Source: Ogataea parapolymorpha DL-1
Taxonomy: Eukaryota > Ascomycota > Pichiomycetes > Pichiales > Pichiaceae
Direction: 5' to 3'
DNA: 64,000 nucleotides
NCBI RefSeq assembly: GCF_000187245.1
Contig: NC_027861.1
Coordinates: 1,364,001 to 1,428,000, forward strand
Shown here: positions 53,468 to 62,294 of the stretch, piece after piece
Position numbering within the stretch: the stretch's first letter is position 1
Layout of the letters: the number at the start of each line of letters is the position of its first letter
Position numbers and translations under genes: made by a program
Notes under the pieces: model-generated
The model's input: the letters and a program-made list of their open reading frames with translations, nothing else
Told to the model about the DNA's origin: nothing
The model's database searches: none

Positions 53468-54391
53468 TCATGCCGCTATATTGGTCATAGGTTCCTCCTC
53501 GTATTCGATCTCAATCCGAGGCCTCTTTCTCTTTTTCTGAGGCTCATCCTGGTCCTCATCCTCGTCTTCAGAATCGCTCGACGACGCGTCCGAGCCATCT
53601 TGCAACCATTTTTGCAGATCTTCCATGTCGACCATCTCGTCCTCATCGTCCTCTGCCTCGACGTATTCCACCTCTCCAACATCCGATTCATCTTCTTCGT
53701 CGGTCTCTAGCTCGATTTCGTCGTTCGAGTCGAAATCAGACTCTTCCTCCTCGTGCTCCTCGACCTTGCCTAGCACCTTCTTCCATATCTTGGAATCAAC
53801 ATTCAGAGGCTGGTCACCATATGCACCGGACTTTAGACGTTCTAGCAATTCCTTCTCAATTGCCTTCTCGATACGTGCAGCAGCCAAAGCCTTGCGCTCT
53901 CTCGTTTGTTCTCTCCTCTTGACTTTTGGCTTCACTCCAACATAGTGTCTCTCGTCCTCTCGAAGAGCCAATCTTCTTTCTGTGATAGCAACTTGCGTCA
54001 GTCTGGTGAGTCTCTGCTTGCACTTGTGTATAAGGAATTTGTTCCAGTAGAGCAAATGGTCATCCACTTGCTTCAATGCCTTTTTGTAGTCTTTGCTCAG
54101 CTTGATTCTTTCCCATAAATACTTTGGTGTGTGCGCTCTCTCTGCAGTCTTGATGTACAAATACAACTTTCCATCCACGTTCTTCACGGTTGCGTATCGG
54201 GCATTCGCAAGCGGACATGATTGACGGTTGCACAAGCCGCTAACATTATATTCGTTTCTGCAAAAGTTCTGATCTTTGGTCGTTTTGATCTTAAATGCAC
54301 AGAACTGCTGGTTGATGACCTGCCAGATGACCTATCGGGTTAGCTTGAGGGCTTGAACGAGACAACTCGCTATACTTACTTCGTCAGACAT
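53468..54391 (-). CDS. MAK16: Ribosome biogenesis factor Mak16 (two exons)
   Basis: On the minus strand, exon 1 is 54391-54380 (MSDE) and exon 2 is 54331-53468, giving 291 residues. The spliced start [15 protein letters not shown] matches S. cerevisiae [16 protein letters not shown] zinc-binding Cys set ([20 protein letters not shown]) is followed by the conserved [18 protein letters not shown] and [15 protein letters not shown], and an acidic C-terminal third (Glu/Asp runs, then a Lys/Arg patch). Works in early 60S subunit assembly in the nucleolus with Rpf1, Nsa1 and Rrp1. Confidence 0.95.
54332..54379 (-). other. 48-nt intron in MAK16
   Basis: On the minus strand it starts GTAAGT (54379-54374), carries AGCTAAC and ends GATAG at 54332; the branch A is 8 nt from the splice site. 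It is a multiple of three and its only in-frame stop is the TAG of the 3' splice site itself. Removal joins four first codons to the conserved VIWQVINQQ. Confidence 0.92.
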
Positions 54392-54524
54392 ATTTTCCTA
54401 TGAGGTTCTTATCCTAGATAAAAAATTTTATATTTTCCTAAAAATTTTTTTTTTAGCCATCACCCGTGCACCACAAATCAAACAAAAAAAGCCAATAGCA
54501 CCTGCCAAATTTATAACCATCTGA

Positions 54525-55127
54525 TCATTGCAGTTTCTCCCGTAAACTCATGAAAGTGTCGTAATCCAAAGTCTCCTTAATCCCTTGGTACCTAGTAAGC
54601 TCTATGTCGGCCTCTTCCCAGTTGGTTTGATAGTAGCCCGCTTTCTGAACAAGGTGTTGCAACGTCTCCTCTTTTGTCCATCCTTGCTCCGTGGCAACCT
54701 CGGGCAAAAATGTAGCAGACCTTTTACCATTGACCAGAATTCTGATTCCGTGTTTGCCCAATTCCCAGTCAAGAGCATCTTTTCCGGTCTCAAAGTTCTT
54801 GAGCAGTGTCACAGAACACGAGAGCTTTGGTAATTCCCGTAGAGTTATAGGCTCAAATCTTGGATCCTCTAGAGCAGCAATCAGAGCGTATTCACGAACA
54901 CCGGCAGGTAGCGTTAGATCGCTAAAGTTCCCAATACATCCACGCAAAACCTTATCGTTTCCCTGCTTTATGTTCCACGTAACAAATAAAGGGCACTTTT
55001 CGGTCACCACATTCGAGTCGTTTTCCAGAGTAAGCTTCCACTTGGAGAACGGAATTGGGTCCGTTTTGTGCAATTTTGAGTACAGAGTCTCAAATGCGTA
55101 GGCCGTATACGTTTTAACTGAACTCAT
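54525..55127 (-). CDS. AMMECR1-domain protein (YOR289W type)
   Basis: 200 residues from ATG 55127. The AMMECR1 fold is shown by VLRGCIGNF, EYALIAALEDPRFEPIT, SCSVTLLKNFE, HGIRILVNGKRSATFLPEVA (in part) and GWTKEETLQHLVQKAGY. The LRGCIG loop is the invariant surface of the family. The biochemical function is unknown; human AMMECR1 is linked to a developmental syndrome. A 49-bp gap separates it from the divergent MXR1 start, so they share a promoter. Confidence 0.92.
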   Translation of the reverse strand: MSSVKTYTAYAFETLYSKLHKTDPIPFSKWKLTLENDSNVVTEKCPLFVTWNIKQGNDKVLRGCIGNFSDLTLPAGVREYALIAALEDPRFEPITLRELPKLSCSVTLLKNFETGKDALDWELGKHGIRILVNGKRSATFLPEVATEQGWTKEETLQHLVQKAGYYQTNWEEADIELTRYQGIKETLDYDTFMSLREKLQ

Positions 55128-55176
55128 AATAAATATCCGAGCCACAATTAATTTATCATCTATTTTTTTTTCCACG

Positions 55177-55719
55177 ATGTCCGCCATCTCCAAGACTCTG
55201 AAGACCACGCCTTCCAGCCAAGTTCTGAGCGTTGCTGCCGGCTGTTTCTGGGGTGTTGAGTATCTCTACAAGAAGCATTTCAAAGACCAGATCATTGATA
55301 CAAAGGTTGGTTACGCTAACGGAACTGCCTCAAACCCCGACTACAAACTGGTTTGCACTGGATCCACTAATCATGCAGAGACTTTACAAGTTTCCTTCGA
55401 GCCTTCCAAGGTGTCCTACAGAACACTAGTGGATTTCTTCTTTGTGATGCACGACCCAACGACTGTTGACGCCCAGGGCCCAGATATCGGCACCCAGTAT
55501 CGTTCTGCCATCTTCACTCATAGCGAAGAGCAAGAAAAAATAGCCAAGGAAGCTCTGGAGTACGCGCAGAAAAAGTGGTACCCTAACGACAAGATTGTTA
55601 CTAAAATCGAGCCAATCAAAACGTTTTGGGACGCTGAAGAGTACCACCAGCAGTACTTGATCAAAAATCCAGAGCGCCACCTGTGCCCTACACATTTCAT
55701 CAGAACGACTCCAAAATAA
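55177..55719 (+). CDS. MXR1: Peptide methionine sulfoxide reductase A
   Basis: 180 residues. Active-site motif AAGCFWGVEY with nucleophile Cys23, followed by KVGYANGT, YKLVCTGSTNHAETLQV (Glu and His for catalysis), FFFVMHDPTTVDAQGPDIGTQYRSAIF (in part) and EYHQQYL. One C-terminal Cys (HLCPTHF) may serve as the resolving residue. Reduces the S form of methionine sulfoxide using thioredoxin. Confidence 0.96.
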   Translation: MSAISKTLKTTPSSQVLSVAAGCFWGVEYLYKKHFKDQIIDTKVGYANGTASNPDYKLVCTGSTNHAETLQVSFEPSKVSYRTLVDFFFVMHDPTTVDAQGPDIGTQYRSAIFTHSEEQEKIAKEALEYAQKKWYPNDKIVTKIEPIKTFWDAEEYHQQYLIKNPERHLCPTHFIRTTPK

Positions 55720-55824
55720 AGCTAAAATAAATTTAGGAACATCCGTACACCGGATTGTAGCGATACTGTAAAATACGCTTAAAAGCGATAGGAAGTAGTC
55801 AAAATTATTTAAGTGCAATCCGTA

Positions 55825-58323
55825 ATGGTTGCGAAAAATGTGGCAGTGAGCCTCCAGGAGCAGCAGAAAGCGCTCGAGGATGCGACGACAGTGATCCGTC
55901 AGCAGATCTCGCTCATGAAAAAGTGTCTGGCCACGAAGAACAAGTTCATGGACGCCCTCAAGCACGCTTCGACCTTTCTCAACGAATTGCGGACCGGTGT
56001 GCTTTCTCCAAAGCAGTACTACGAATTGTACATTATGGTCTTTGATGGACTGGAAATCTTGGCCGAGCACCTGAAAACTAACCATCCAAATAATCACCTA
56101 GCAGATTTATATGAATTGGTACAATATGCTGGCAATATCATACCCAGATTGTATTTGATGATAACTGTGGGAACAGTGTATATGTCGATTCCGGATGCTC
56201 CGCTCAAGGAGATCATGAAGGACATGATGGAGATGTGTCGTGGTGTGCAGCATCCAATTCGTGGTTTGTTTTTACGGTACTATCTTTCGCAGAGGACTAA
56301 GGATCTACTGCCTACAAAGTTTGTTTCGGACAAGGAGGAGTCCACAGGCGATCTCAATGACTCAATTCAGTTTATTATCACAAATTTTGTGGAAATGAAC
56401 AAGCTTTGGGTCAGACTGCAACATCAAGGACATTCTTCTGAGCGCAATAAGAGAACTATGGAGCGCAAAGAGCTTCAGATTTTGGTGGGCTCAAACCTGG
56501 TGCGTCTGTCTCAATTGGAAAACATTGACAAGACGTACTACAAAGAACACATTTTGCCAGTCTTGCTGGAACAGATCATTCAGTGTCGGGATGTCATTGC
56601 CCAAGAGTATTTATTGGATGTCATTATTCAAGTATTTCCCGATGAATTCCACCTGGCCACTCTGGAGAATTTCTTCAACGCCACACTGAGCTTAAATGAT
56701 CAGGTAAGCTTGAAAACTATTCTCATCACTTTGATTGATAGATTGATAGATTTCAAACAGCGGGAATCCGACGACGACTTCTTTGAGCAGTTCAAAGCTC
56801 TAAATCTCACAGACATTTTTGATAAGTTTATTGATTTTATCAATAAACTGAATGAGCTCAAACCGGACTTGTCGAGTGAGGATTTCTGCCTGATACTAGA
56901 AGGAATATGCCGTCTTTCCATTACATACTATCCTGAAAACTTTGACAACGTCAACTGCGTTTACAAATATGCTGCCGAAAAATTCAGGGAATCGGGAACA
57001 AACGACTCTTCGGCACAAAGCCACTGGAAATCTCTGCTTCTGGTGCCAATGTCCGGATACTCTAGCATCAAGTCTATCCTCAAACTTGATTCCAGCTATC
57101 TGGACTTTTTCGCATTGCAGAAACCAGTGGTGAGAAAATCAGCCAGTCTCGATATTATTGACTGTTTATTGGTTAATGATGTCAAATTGACGACGGAAGA
57201 AGAAGTCAACAAGATTTTAGAAATTCTGAAGAACCTGATCACCGCTGACGATGACCCTACTGCCAAGGATCTGGGTTTGACTCAGAAAACAGCACAGAAC
57301 CAGGCCATCTTTGGTTTGGACTCGTCGCCGGACGAAGAACAAGATTCACTCGAGGTCACTCTCCAGCAAGAGAAGCTGGCCAAATTCTTGCATTTGATCT
57401 ACAACATTGATCCGTTCAAGCATTTTGAGCTGCTGGGAGAATCGAGAAAGTACTTAAGTCTAGGGAAGTCAAAGGTGAAGTACACTTATCCTACACTTGT
57501 ATTCATTGTTCTCAAACTTGTGAGAAAGCTTCACTTGTTGAAGAAAATTGAAACCAGAGAGGACAGAGCTAAAATCTCGCACTTTTTCCAGTTCATCACG
57601 GGAGTTATCAGCGAGATGAATGAGCTAAACATCAATCCGAGCCTGAGATTAAACCTCAATTTGGTGACCGCACAACTAGCGGACGAAGTGTCGCTTGTGG
57701 ATGTATCGTACGACTTCTTCATTGAATCATTTGTGCTTTACGAACAAAGCCTGGTGGATTCCCGTGCGCAATACCAGAGTCTCATCACAATTATCAACAA
57801 ATTGATGGAGTCCACGAAGATGATTGAGCTAAACATGGACAACTTCGACAAACTGATCACCAAGTGCGCTCTTTACGGATCCAAACTATTGAAAAAAACA
57901 GACCAATGCCGGGCCGTGTACCTTGCTTCACATCTTTGGTGGGTTACGCAGGAAGTGGACGAGTCTACAATAACACACATTTCTTTGAAAAAAGACGAAA
58001 AAAGAGTTCTTGAGTGTCTCCAAAAAGCACTTCGGGTGGCGGACAATATTCTGGACGCTAGGGCCTCACTGGAGTTATTCATTGAGATTCTTAACCAATC
58101 ACTATACTACTTTATTCACGGTAACGACATGGTTACCGTGAAGTACCTAAACGGACTGATTGAATTGATTGATAGCAACTTCAAGACCGCAAGCAAAGAG
58201 CCCGCTACTGACAAGTCCAGCCTTGAAGCGACGTACAAGCACTTTGATCGGACATTGAAGTACATGAACGAACAGCGGGCGATCGACGAAAGGTTCAAGG
58301 AGATCCGGCTTTCCTTTGATTGA
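55825..58323 (+). CDS. VPS35: Retromer cargo-recognition subunit Vps35
   Basis: 832 residues from ATG 55825 (four more codons are open but begin with GTG). An all-helical solenoid; the N-terminal PRLYLMITVGTVY motif needed for Vps26 binding is at about residues 110-122, and RGLFLRYYLSQRTKD follows. C-terminal helices match the Vps29-binding half. Retromer recycles receptors such as Vps10 from endosomes to the Golgi. S. cerevisiae Vps35 is 944 residues, so this is a somewhat shorter member lacking part of the variable linker. Confidence 0.95.
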   Translation: MVAKNVAVSLQEQQKALEDATTVIRQQISLMKKCLATKNKFMDALKHASTFLNELRTGVLSPKQYYELYIMVFDGLEILAEHLKTNHPNNHLADLYELVQYAGNIIPRLYLMITVGTVYMSIPDAPLKEIMKDMMEMCRGVQHPIRGLFLRYYLSQRTKDLLPTKFVSDKEESTGDLNDSIQFIITNFVEMNKLWVRLQHQGHSSERNKRTMERKELQILVGSNLVRLSQLENIDKTYYKEHILPVLLEQIIQCRDVIAQEYLLDVIIQVFPDEFHLATLENFFNATLSLNDQVSLKTILITLIDRLIDFKQRESDDDFFEQFKALNLTDIFDKFIDFINKLNELKPDLSSEDFCLILEGICRLSITYYPENFDNVNCVYKYAAEKFRESGTNDSSAQSHWKSLLLVPMSGYSSIKSILKLDSSYLDFFALQKPVVRKSASLDIIDCLLVNDVKLTTEEEVNKILEILKNLITADDDPTAKDLGLTQKTAQNQAIFGLDSSPDEEQDSLEVTLQQEKLAKFLHLIYNIDPFKHFELLGESRKYLSLGKSKVKYTYPTLVFIVLKLVRKLHLLKKIETREDRAKISHFFQFITGVISEMNELNINPSLRLNLNLVTAQLADEVSLVDVSYDFFIESFVLYEQSLVDSRAQYQSLITIINKLMESTKMIELNMDNFDKLITKCALYGSKLLKKTDQCRAVYLASHLWWVTQEVDESTITHISLKKDEKRVLECLQKALRVADNILDARASLELFIEILNQSLYYFIHGNDMVTVKYLNGLIELIDSNFKTASKEPATDKSSLEATYKHFDRTLKYMNEQRAIDERFKEIRLSFD

Positions 58324-58381
58324 CTTACCCGGTGCCGTGCCAGGGCTACATAACGAAGGATCTAGAAAAAAAAAACCTAGC

Positions 58382-58388
58382 TATAAAA
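58382..58388 (+). promoter_or_regulatory. TATA box of the snR190-U14 snoRNA unit
   Basis: TATAAAA about 85 bp upstream of the first snoRNA, in the 145-bp gap after VPS35. No other TATA-like site lies between the two snoRNAs, which supports one shared transcript. Confidence 0.5.
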
Positions 58389-58467
58389 GAAAAAAATTTT
58401 GTGAAATATTTTCCTTGCAAAGTGTTTCTTCAGTAGAAGAGTTGCATGAAATGGTATGAGACTATCA

Positions 58468-58669
58468 TGACTGCTTAGTGATGAAAACCGAGTTCTTCTT
58501 TCCCAATCTTATTGCGACGATGACGACAGGGTTTAGAAACGCTCTAGGGTCTGAATATGGGTCACTTTTGCAAGTGATTCATTTTTCTTTCCCGTTACTC
58601 TTACTCGTTTTTGCGAGTATTTGTGGAGCTTTTTACTTGCCAGTAATTTACATTTCTGACCAGCAGTTT
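58468..58669 (+). ncRNA. SNR190: Box C/D snoRNA snR190
   Basis: Box C GTGATGA (58478-58484) and box D CTGA (58656-58659) are flanked by a terminal stem ACTGCT (58470-58475) with AGCAGT (58662-58667), two bases outside each box. Internal D' CTGA (58551-58554) and C' GTGATTC (58574-58580) are plausible. TCTTCTTTCCC at 58494-58504 is complementary over 11 bases to the 25S rRNA sequence GGGAAAGAAGA around G2395, the interaction described for S. cerevisiae snR190. Length (about 200 nt) and position just upstream of U14 also match. Ends approximate. The 76-codon frame over it is spurious. Confidence 0.88.
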
Positions 58670-58738
58670 ATGATCAAGTCTTATGTACTTGGAAAGTCTG
58701 CCATTTGATGCAACGCACCATTCTATTGCAGGTGTCAT

Positions 58739-58877
58739 TGGGACAAAATGATGAAAAGTTACCATAAACATTCGCAGTTTCCTCGGTAGATGCACACCCA
58801 CAGGAGGGGCGAACCCAAAAATCTCTCCTGGTGCATTCGTGACCGCCCTAACTTCCTTGGATGTCTGATTTGTCCTA
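58739..58877 (+). ncRNA. SNR128: Box C/D snoRNA U14 (snR128)
   Basis: Box C ATGATGA (58748-58754) and box D CTGA (58865-58868) are enclosed by a perfect 7-bp stem GGACAAA (58741-58747) with TTTGTCC (58869-58875). Domain A, CATTCGCAGTTTC (58769-58781), is complementary over 13 bases to 18S GAAACTGCGAATG. Domain B, CTTCCTTGGATGT (58852-58864), next to box D, pairs with 18S ACATCCAAGGAAG and places C414 at the methylation position. Between them an extended hairpin (arms ATGCAC..CAGGAG and CTCCTG..GTGCAT, 58790-58836) corresponds to the yeast Y domain. U14 is essential for 18S rRNA processing. Confidence 0.96.
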
Positions 58878-58902
58878 ATGGCACTTGCAATAGTCTTGGG
58901 GT

Positions 58903-58922
58903 GTTTCTAAGGGTTTAGAAAC
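58903..58922. terminator. 8-bp perfect hairpin between U14 and PEX19
   Basis: GTTTCTAA (58903-58910) and TTAGAAAC (58915-58922) with a GGGT loop, 25 bp after U14 and 10 bp before the convergent PEX19 stop codon, followed by TTTT. Could help define either 3' end; the loop is not the AGNN type cut by Rnt1. The half GGGTTTAGAAAC also occurs inside snR190 at 58530-58541. Confidence 0.35.
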
Positions 58923-58931
58923 TTTTCAAGA

Positions 58932-59804
58932 CTATGTTTGTTTGCATGTGTCTTCCAGTTCTTTGTTGATATCCTCTGGGATATCGTTGTCGTCCAGCTC
59001 CAGTTCGGAGTTTCCTCCGAAATTCAGGAACTTTAGGTCGTCGTTAAGTAATTCCTTCGGAGGCATTCCTAATTCTTGTAACTCCTCCAATTTGGTGTTG
59101 ATGATATCTTTGTTTTTCTTATCCTCGTGGTCGGGGAGGTCGAATGTGCTGATGATTTCTTTGATCACGGCGTATTGTTGCTGATACTTTGAGTAATTCT
59201 CGTCCTGTTGATTTTCAGGGTTTTCGAGCCAGGCCGGGAATTTCTGGTATAAGTCGTTTAATGGCTCGTACAAGACATTTTTGGACGACAATTTCTCCAA
59301 CATCTCGACCAATAAATTGCCAACGTCCTCGACTCCCCCATTTTGCCCGTCTAATCCTTTCAGATCTAAATTAAGATCAAGCGACTTGAGCAAACTTGTA
59401 ATCAGTTCGTCGTTCCCGTCTTCTTCCTTTATGGATTTGTCTACTTGCTCTCCGCTCTCTTTGAGCCGGTTTATCGTTTCCGAAATCACGTCCTGGAAAT
59501 TGTTCTTCGTAGCCGGCTGAGGGGACGACGACCCGCTGTTCTGTTTGCCAATATCGTCCAGAAAACTACCGAGATTCTTCGAGAGATCGGGGTCCTGAGC
59601 ACCTATTTCCTTCAATAGTTTGCCGAACAGCTCTTTATCGTCCAAATTGGGCTCTTCGTCCGGTGCGGTCGTGAGCTCCTGATCTTGCTTCAGCGTTGCT
59701 CCGGGCGGCTTGCTCAGAATTTCGTCGTCGAAGTCATCGAGCAAGTCATCCAGATCGTCGAGATCGTCATCTGAATAATGTGTTTCGGGTTTTTTCTCGC
59801 TCAT
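58932..59804 (-). CDS. PEX19: Peroxisomal membrane-protein import receptor Pex19
   Basis: 290 residues. Acidic disordered N-terminus with the Pex3-binding region (DDLDDLDDLLDDFDDEIL), then a helical cargo-binding C-terminal half (VEMLEKLSSKNVLYEPLNDLYQKFPAWL, in part; LEELQELGMPPKELL). The last four residues, CKQT, form a CaaX farnesylation box. Pex19 binds peroxisomal membrane proteins in the cytosol and docks at Pex3. Divergent from UBC9 across 122 bp. Confidence 0.96.
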   Translation of the reverse strand: MSEKKPETHYSDDDLDDLDDLLDDFDDEILSKPPGATLKQDQELTTAPDEEPNLDDKELFGKLLKEIGAQDPDLSKNLGSFLDDIGKQNSGSSSPQPATKNNFQDVISETINRLKESGEQVDKSIKEEDGNDELITSLLKSLDLNLDLKGLDGQNGGVEDVGNLLVEMLEKLSSKNVLYEPLNDLYQKFPAWLENPENQQDENYSKYQQQYAVIKEIISTFDLPDHEDKKNKDIINTKLEELQELGMPPKELLNDDLKFLNFGGNSELELDDNDIPEDINKELEDTCKQT

Positions 59805-59926
59805 TTATGCTTAATGAGAGCGTTCCAAGGTAGTCTTAATCTTGCCTAAATAGATAGACGAGCAGTGTTTAAAATGACAGAGTATTTCTACACTGCCAAA
59901 TAGAAAATAAATAAAGTAAATTAAGC

Positions 59927-60448
59927 ATGGCTGAAAGAAACCTCCGAACTGAGCGCATACAACAGGAAAGGTAAGTACATTTGTTGCCGGCAGCTAACAA
60001 TAGAAAAAACTGGAGAAAAGACCATCCGTTTGGTTTTTATGCGAAGCCCATGAAGGCTCCTGATGGATCACTAGATCTACTCAATTGGACGGCTGGAATC
60101 CCTGGAAAATCAAATACACTGTGGGACAACGCCACTTACCCGCTTACCATCATATTCCCTGAAGAATACCCTGCCAAGCCTCCAAAAGTCAAGTTTCCAG
60201 CTGGCTTTTACCATCCAAATGTCTATCCATCGGGTACGGTGTGTCTGTCGATATTGAACGAAGAACAAGATTGGCGGCCCGCCATTTCCCTGAAACAAAT
60301 ATTGCTGGGTGTCCAAGAACTACTTAATACACCAAACCCTGATTCTCCTGCGCAGGAACCTGCCTGGAGACTTTACACCAAGGACCGTGTCGCATACGAG
60401 AAAAAGATCAGGGAACAGACCAAACGGTATGCCAATCCAGACAAATAA
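59927..60448 (+). CDS. UBC9: SUMO-conjugating enzyme Ubc9 (two exons)
   Basis: Exons 59927-59970 and 60004-60448 give 162 residues. The junction falls inside an Arg codon and yields [20 protein letters not shown], matching S. cerevisiae [20 protein letters not shown]. The UBC fold includes the HPN motif and catalytic Cys95 in [19 protein letters not shown], then [19 protein letters not shown] and the SUMO-E2 signature [12 protein letters not shown]. Transfers Smt3/SUMO to substrates in the nucleus. Confidence 0.97.
59971..60003 (+). other. 33-nt intron in UBC9
   Basis: Starts GTAAGT at 59971, has AGCTAAC (59992-59998) and ends AATAG at 60003; the branch A is 6 nt before the splice site. Although 33 is a multiple of three, retention gives an immediate in-frame TAA (AGG TAA). 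Splicing restores the conserved first helix of the E2. Confidence 0.94.
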
Positions 60449-60509
60449 TCAAGTCATAATCATCTGAATAGATGGGCCCTAATACAAACAATACGATGTC
60501 ATTAAATGT

Positions 60510-62204
60510 CTATTTAGCTTCGCCCTCTTTGTACTGAATAAATCTTTCCAAATTCTGAAATGCTTCTTCGGATAGGGCCTTTAGTTGAGGTTCGCTGTTT
60601 TTGTCTATAGCCTTGTATATCTTTTTGTAATGAGGCAGATTATCTTTAAAAAGTTGGTGAAGTCCACCTTCGTGGTAAATTGGCTTGTTGTATGGATAGT
60701 CGTCATCGAAGAGATCGAATATGGAATTAATCGAATCCACAAGAACCGTCTCGATCAAATACTGGTGTTTTTTGCGCAGGTCTCCCAATCTGGTCGAGTT
60801 GTAGTATGTTATAGGCTCCACGAAATTCTTGTCCACAATAAATTTAGTGATGCTAGTAGTTAGCTCCAAATCGTCGGAATGCTTGCCAATTTTAGTCAAA
60901 ATATGCAAGAGATGGCCTGTGATCTGGGCCGAAACGGGAGTAATTTCACCCAGTTGCAATGCAAAATTCAACAGCACCTCTGCAAGCGGTCTAAGCTCGT
61001 CTGCAGGCGTGATTTCAGAGGAAACTTCCAAATATCCGAGATACAGATTGATGGTCTCCAGATCTGGCTCCTCGAGCTTCTGTGAAAGCTGCTGCAACAC
61101 GGCTGGTCTCACGAAATTGACCAGCTCAATTACACTCTCCGGTGTCTCATTCCTGTAAAAGCACAAGATATTTGTCAAGCACAGCAGCACTTTGACGCTG
61201 CAGAACTCGAAAACGACTCTTAGGAAGGGAACCACGTGTGACTCGATCATACCCGAAATCTTGGTACTAACAGGCTCTTCCTGGCCCTTAATTTCGGCAA
61301 TGGTGGCAAAAATGTCAAGGACGAGTTCGTAGACCTTGATACTGCTTTCATCCCGGGAGTTCGCCTCTGCCACCTTATTGGCGACGGCAAGCAAACTATC
61401 AGCAATCTGTATGGTCTGGTTGTCGTCAAGCCCATTTGAAAACTCCAGAGTTTGGAAATGCAAGCCAATAAGGTACACCTTGGACAAATCGTTTGACAGA
61501 TTGAGTCCTGAGAGAATCTGTTTGATATTCTCATCCTGAGAAAACGCTTCGATAAATGGGGCAGAGATCGTAGACAGGTCGTACAGGAATTCCAGAGCTG
61601 ACAACGTCAGTTTGGTTGTATAATTGCGCTCAATAAGGACAATAATGAACTTTAGTATGTCGTTGGAGACAAGTTTCGGAAGAACGTCCGAATGAAACAT
61701 CTCTGTGGAGATCTCAAGGCAAAGAGAGCCCAGACAAGCAATTATATTCTCAATGTAGTCGAACAGCAGGCCGCGCTGTTCTGCAGAAACCTTGTCATCC
61801 TTGACATGCTCGATGGAAACGCTTGCTTTTTTGAAAGCGTCCTCGAGAACCGTCCAAATGTCCGATCTCCATAGAAAAACGCTCAAATCATACCCTTCCT
61901 CAATGATCAGGTTACGCAAAAGACCAAACGATTCCACGACCACCTCATCGCTGGAGTCATGCACAAGTTTGGTCAATAGCGTGCGAACAAGGTCGTTTTT
62001 CAAGAACAATTTGCGAATCTCTGGGTCAGTATCGCATAAGGTATTAATAGCCCCGACAGCCATCGAACGGTCGTTCACAGCATCCGATTTCAACTTATCT
62101 AGCAACGGCGCAATTTTCTGAAACTCCTTGTCGTCCTTAGAAGCTCCGGGCTTGCGTTGAGCAGCCAGTTTGGCACTTCTGGATCTCTTCTTGAGCTTAC
62201 CCAT
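60510..62204 (-). CDS. SYO1: Symportin Syo1, co-import chaperone for ribosomal proteins L5/L11
   Basis: 564 residues. Begins MGKLKKRSRSAKLAAQRKPG, the basic N-terminus typical of Syo1 (YDL063C)/HEATR3. ARM repeats follow (about 30-110: LLDKLKSDAVNDRSMAVGAINTL, in part; LVRTLLTKLVHDSSDEVVVESFGLLRNLI, in part) and HEAT-like helices to the end. Syo1 carries Rpl5 and Rpl11 together into the nucleus with Kap104 for 5S RNP assembly. An acidic loop is shorter than in Chaetomium Syo1. Confidence 0.9.
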   Translation of the reverse strand: MGKLKKRSRSAKLAAQRKPGASKDDKEFQKIAPLLDKLKSDAVNDRSMAVGAINTLCDTDPEIRKLFLKNDLVRTLLTKLVHDSSDEVVVESFGLLRNLIIEEGYDLSVFLWRSDIWTVLEDAFKKASVSIEHVKDDKVSAEQRGLLFDYIENIIACLGSLCLEISTEMFHSDVLPKLVSNDILKFIIVLIERNYTTKLTLSALEFLYDLSTISAPFIEAFSQDENIKQILSGLNLSNDLSKVYLIGLHFQTLEFSNGLDDNQTIQIADSLLAVANKVAEANSRDESSIKVYELVLDIFATIAEIKGQEEPVSTKISGMIESHVVPFLRVVFEFCSVKVLLCLTNILCFYRNETPESVIELVNFVRPAVLQQLSQKLEEPDLETINLYLGYLEVSSEITPADELRPLAEVLLNFALQLGEITPVSAQITGHLLHILTKIGKHSDDLELTTSITKFIVDKNFVEPITYYNSTRLGDLRKKHQYLIETVLVDSINSIFDLFDDDYPYNKPIYHEGGLHQLFKDNLPHYKKIYKAIDKNSEPQLKALSEEAFQNLERFIQYKEGEAK

Positions 62205-62294
62205 ATTTTTAAAATTTTTTTGCTTATGTCAGAAGGATGACTGAACTAAAGCACCACCTTCAGCGACTGAACAATGCATGTGTAAAGATGCCAC

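Noticed and set aside
58530..58541. GGGTTTAGAAAC in snR190 as a guide to the 25S GGGTTTAGACC region
   Set aside because: It has the same sense as the rRNA, not its complement, so it cannot pair with it.
58478..58708. 76-codon ORF with a hydrophobic segment (plus strand)
   Set aside because: It lies over the snR190 snoRNA, starts at the GTG of box C and has no independent support.
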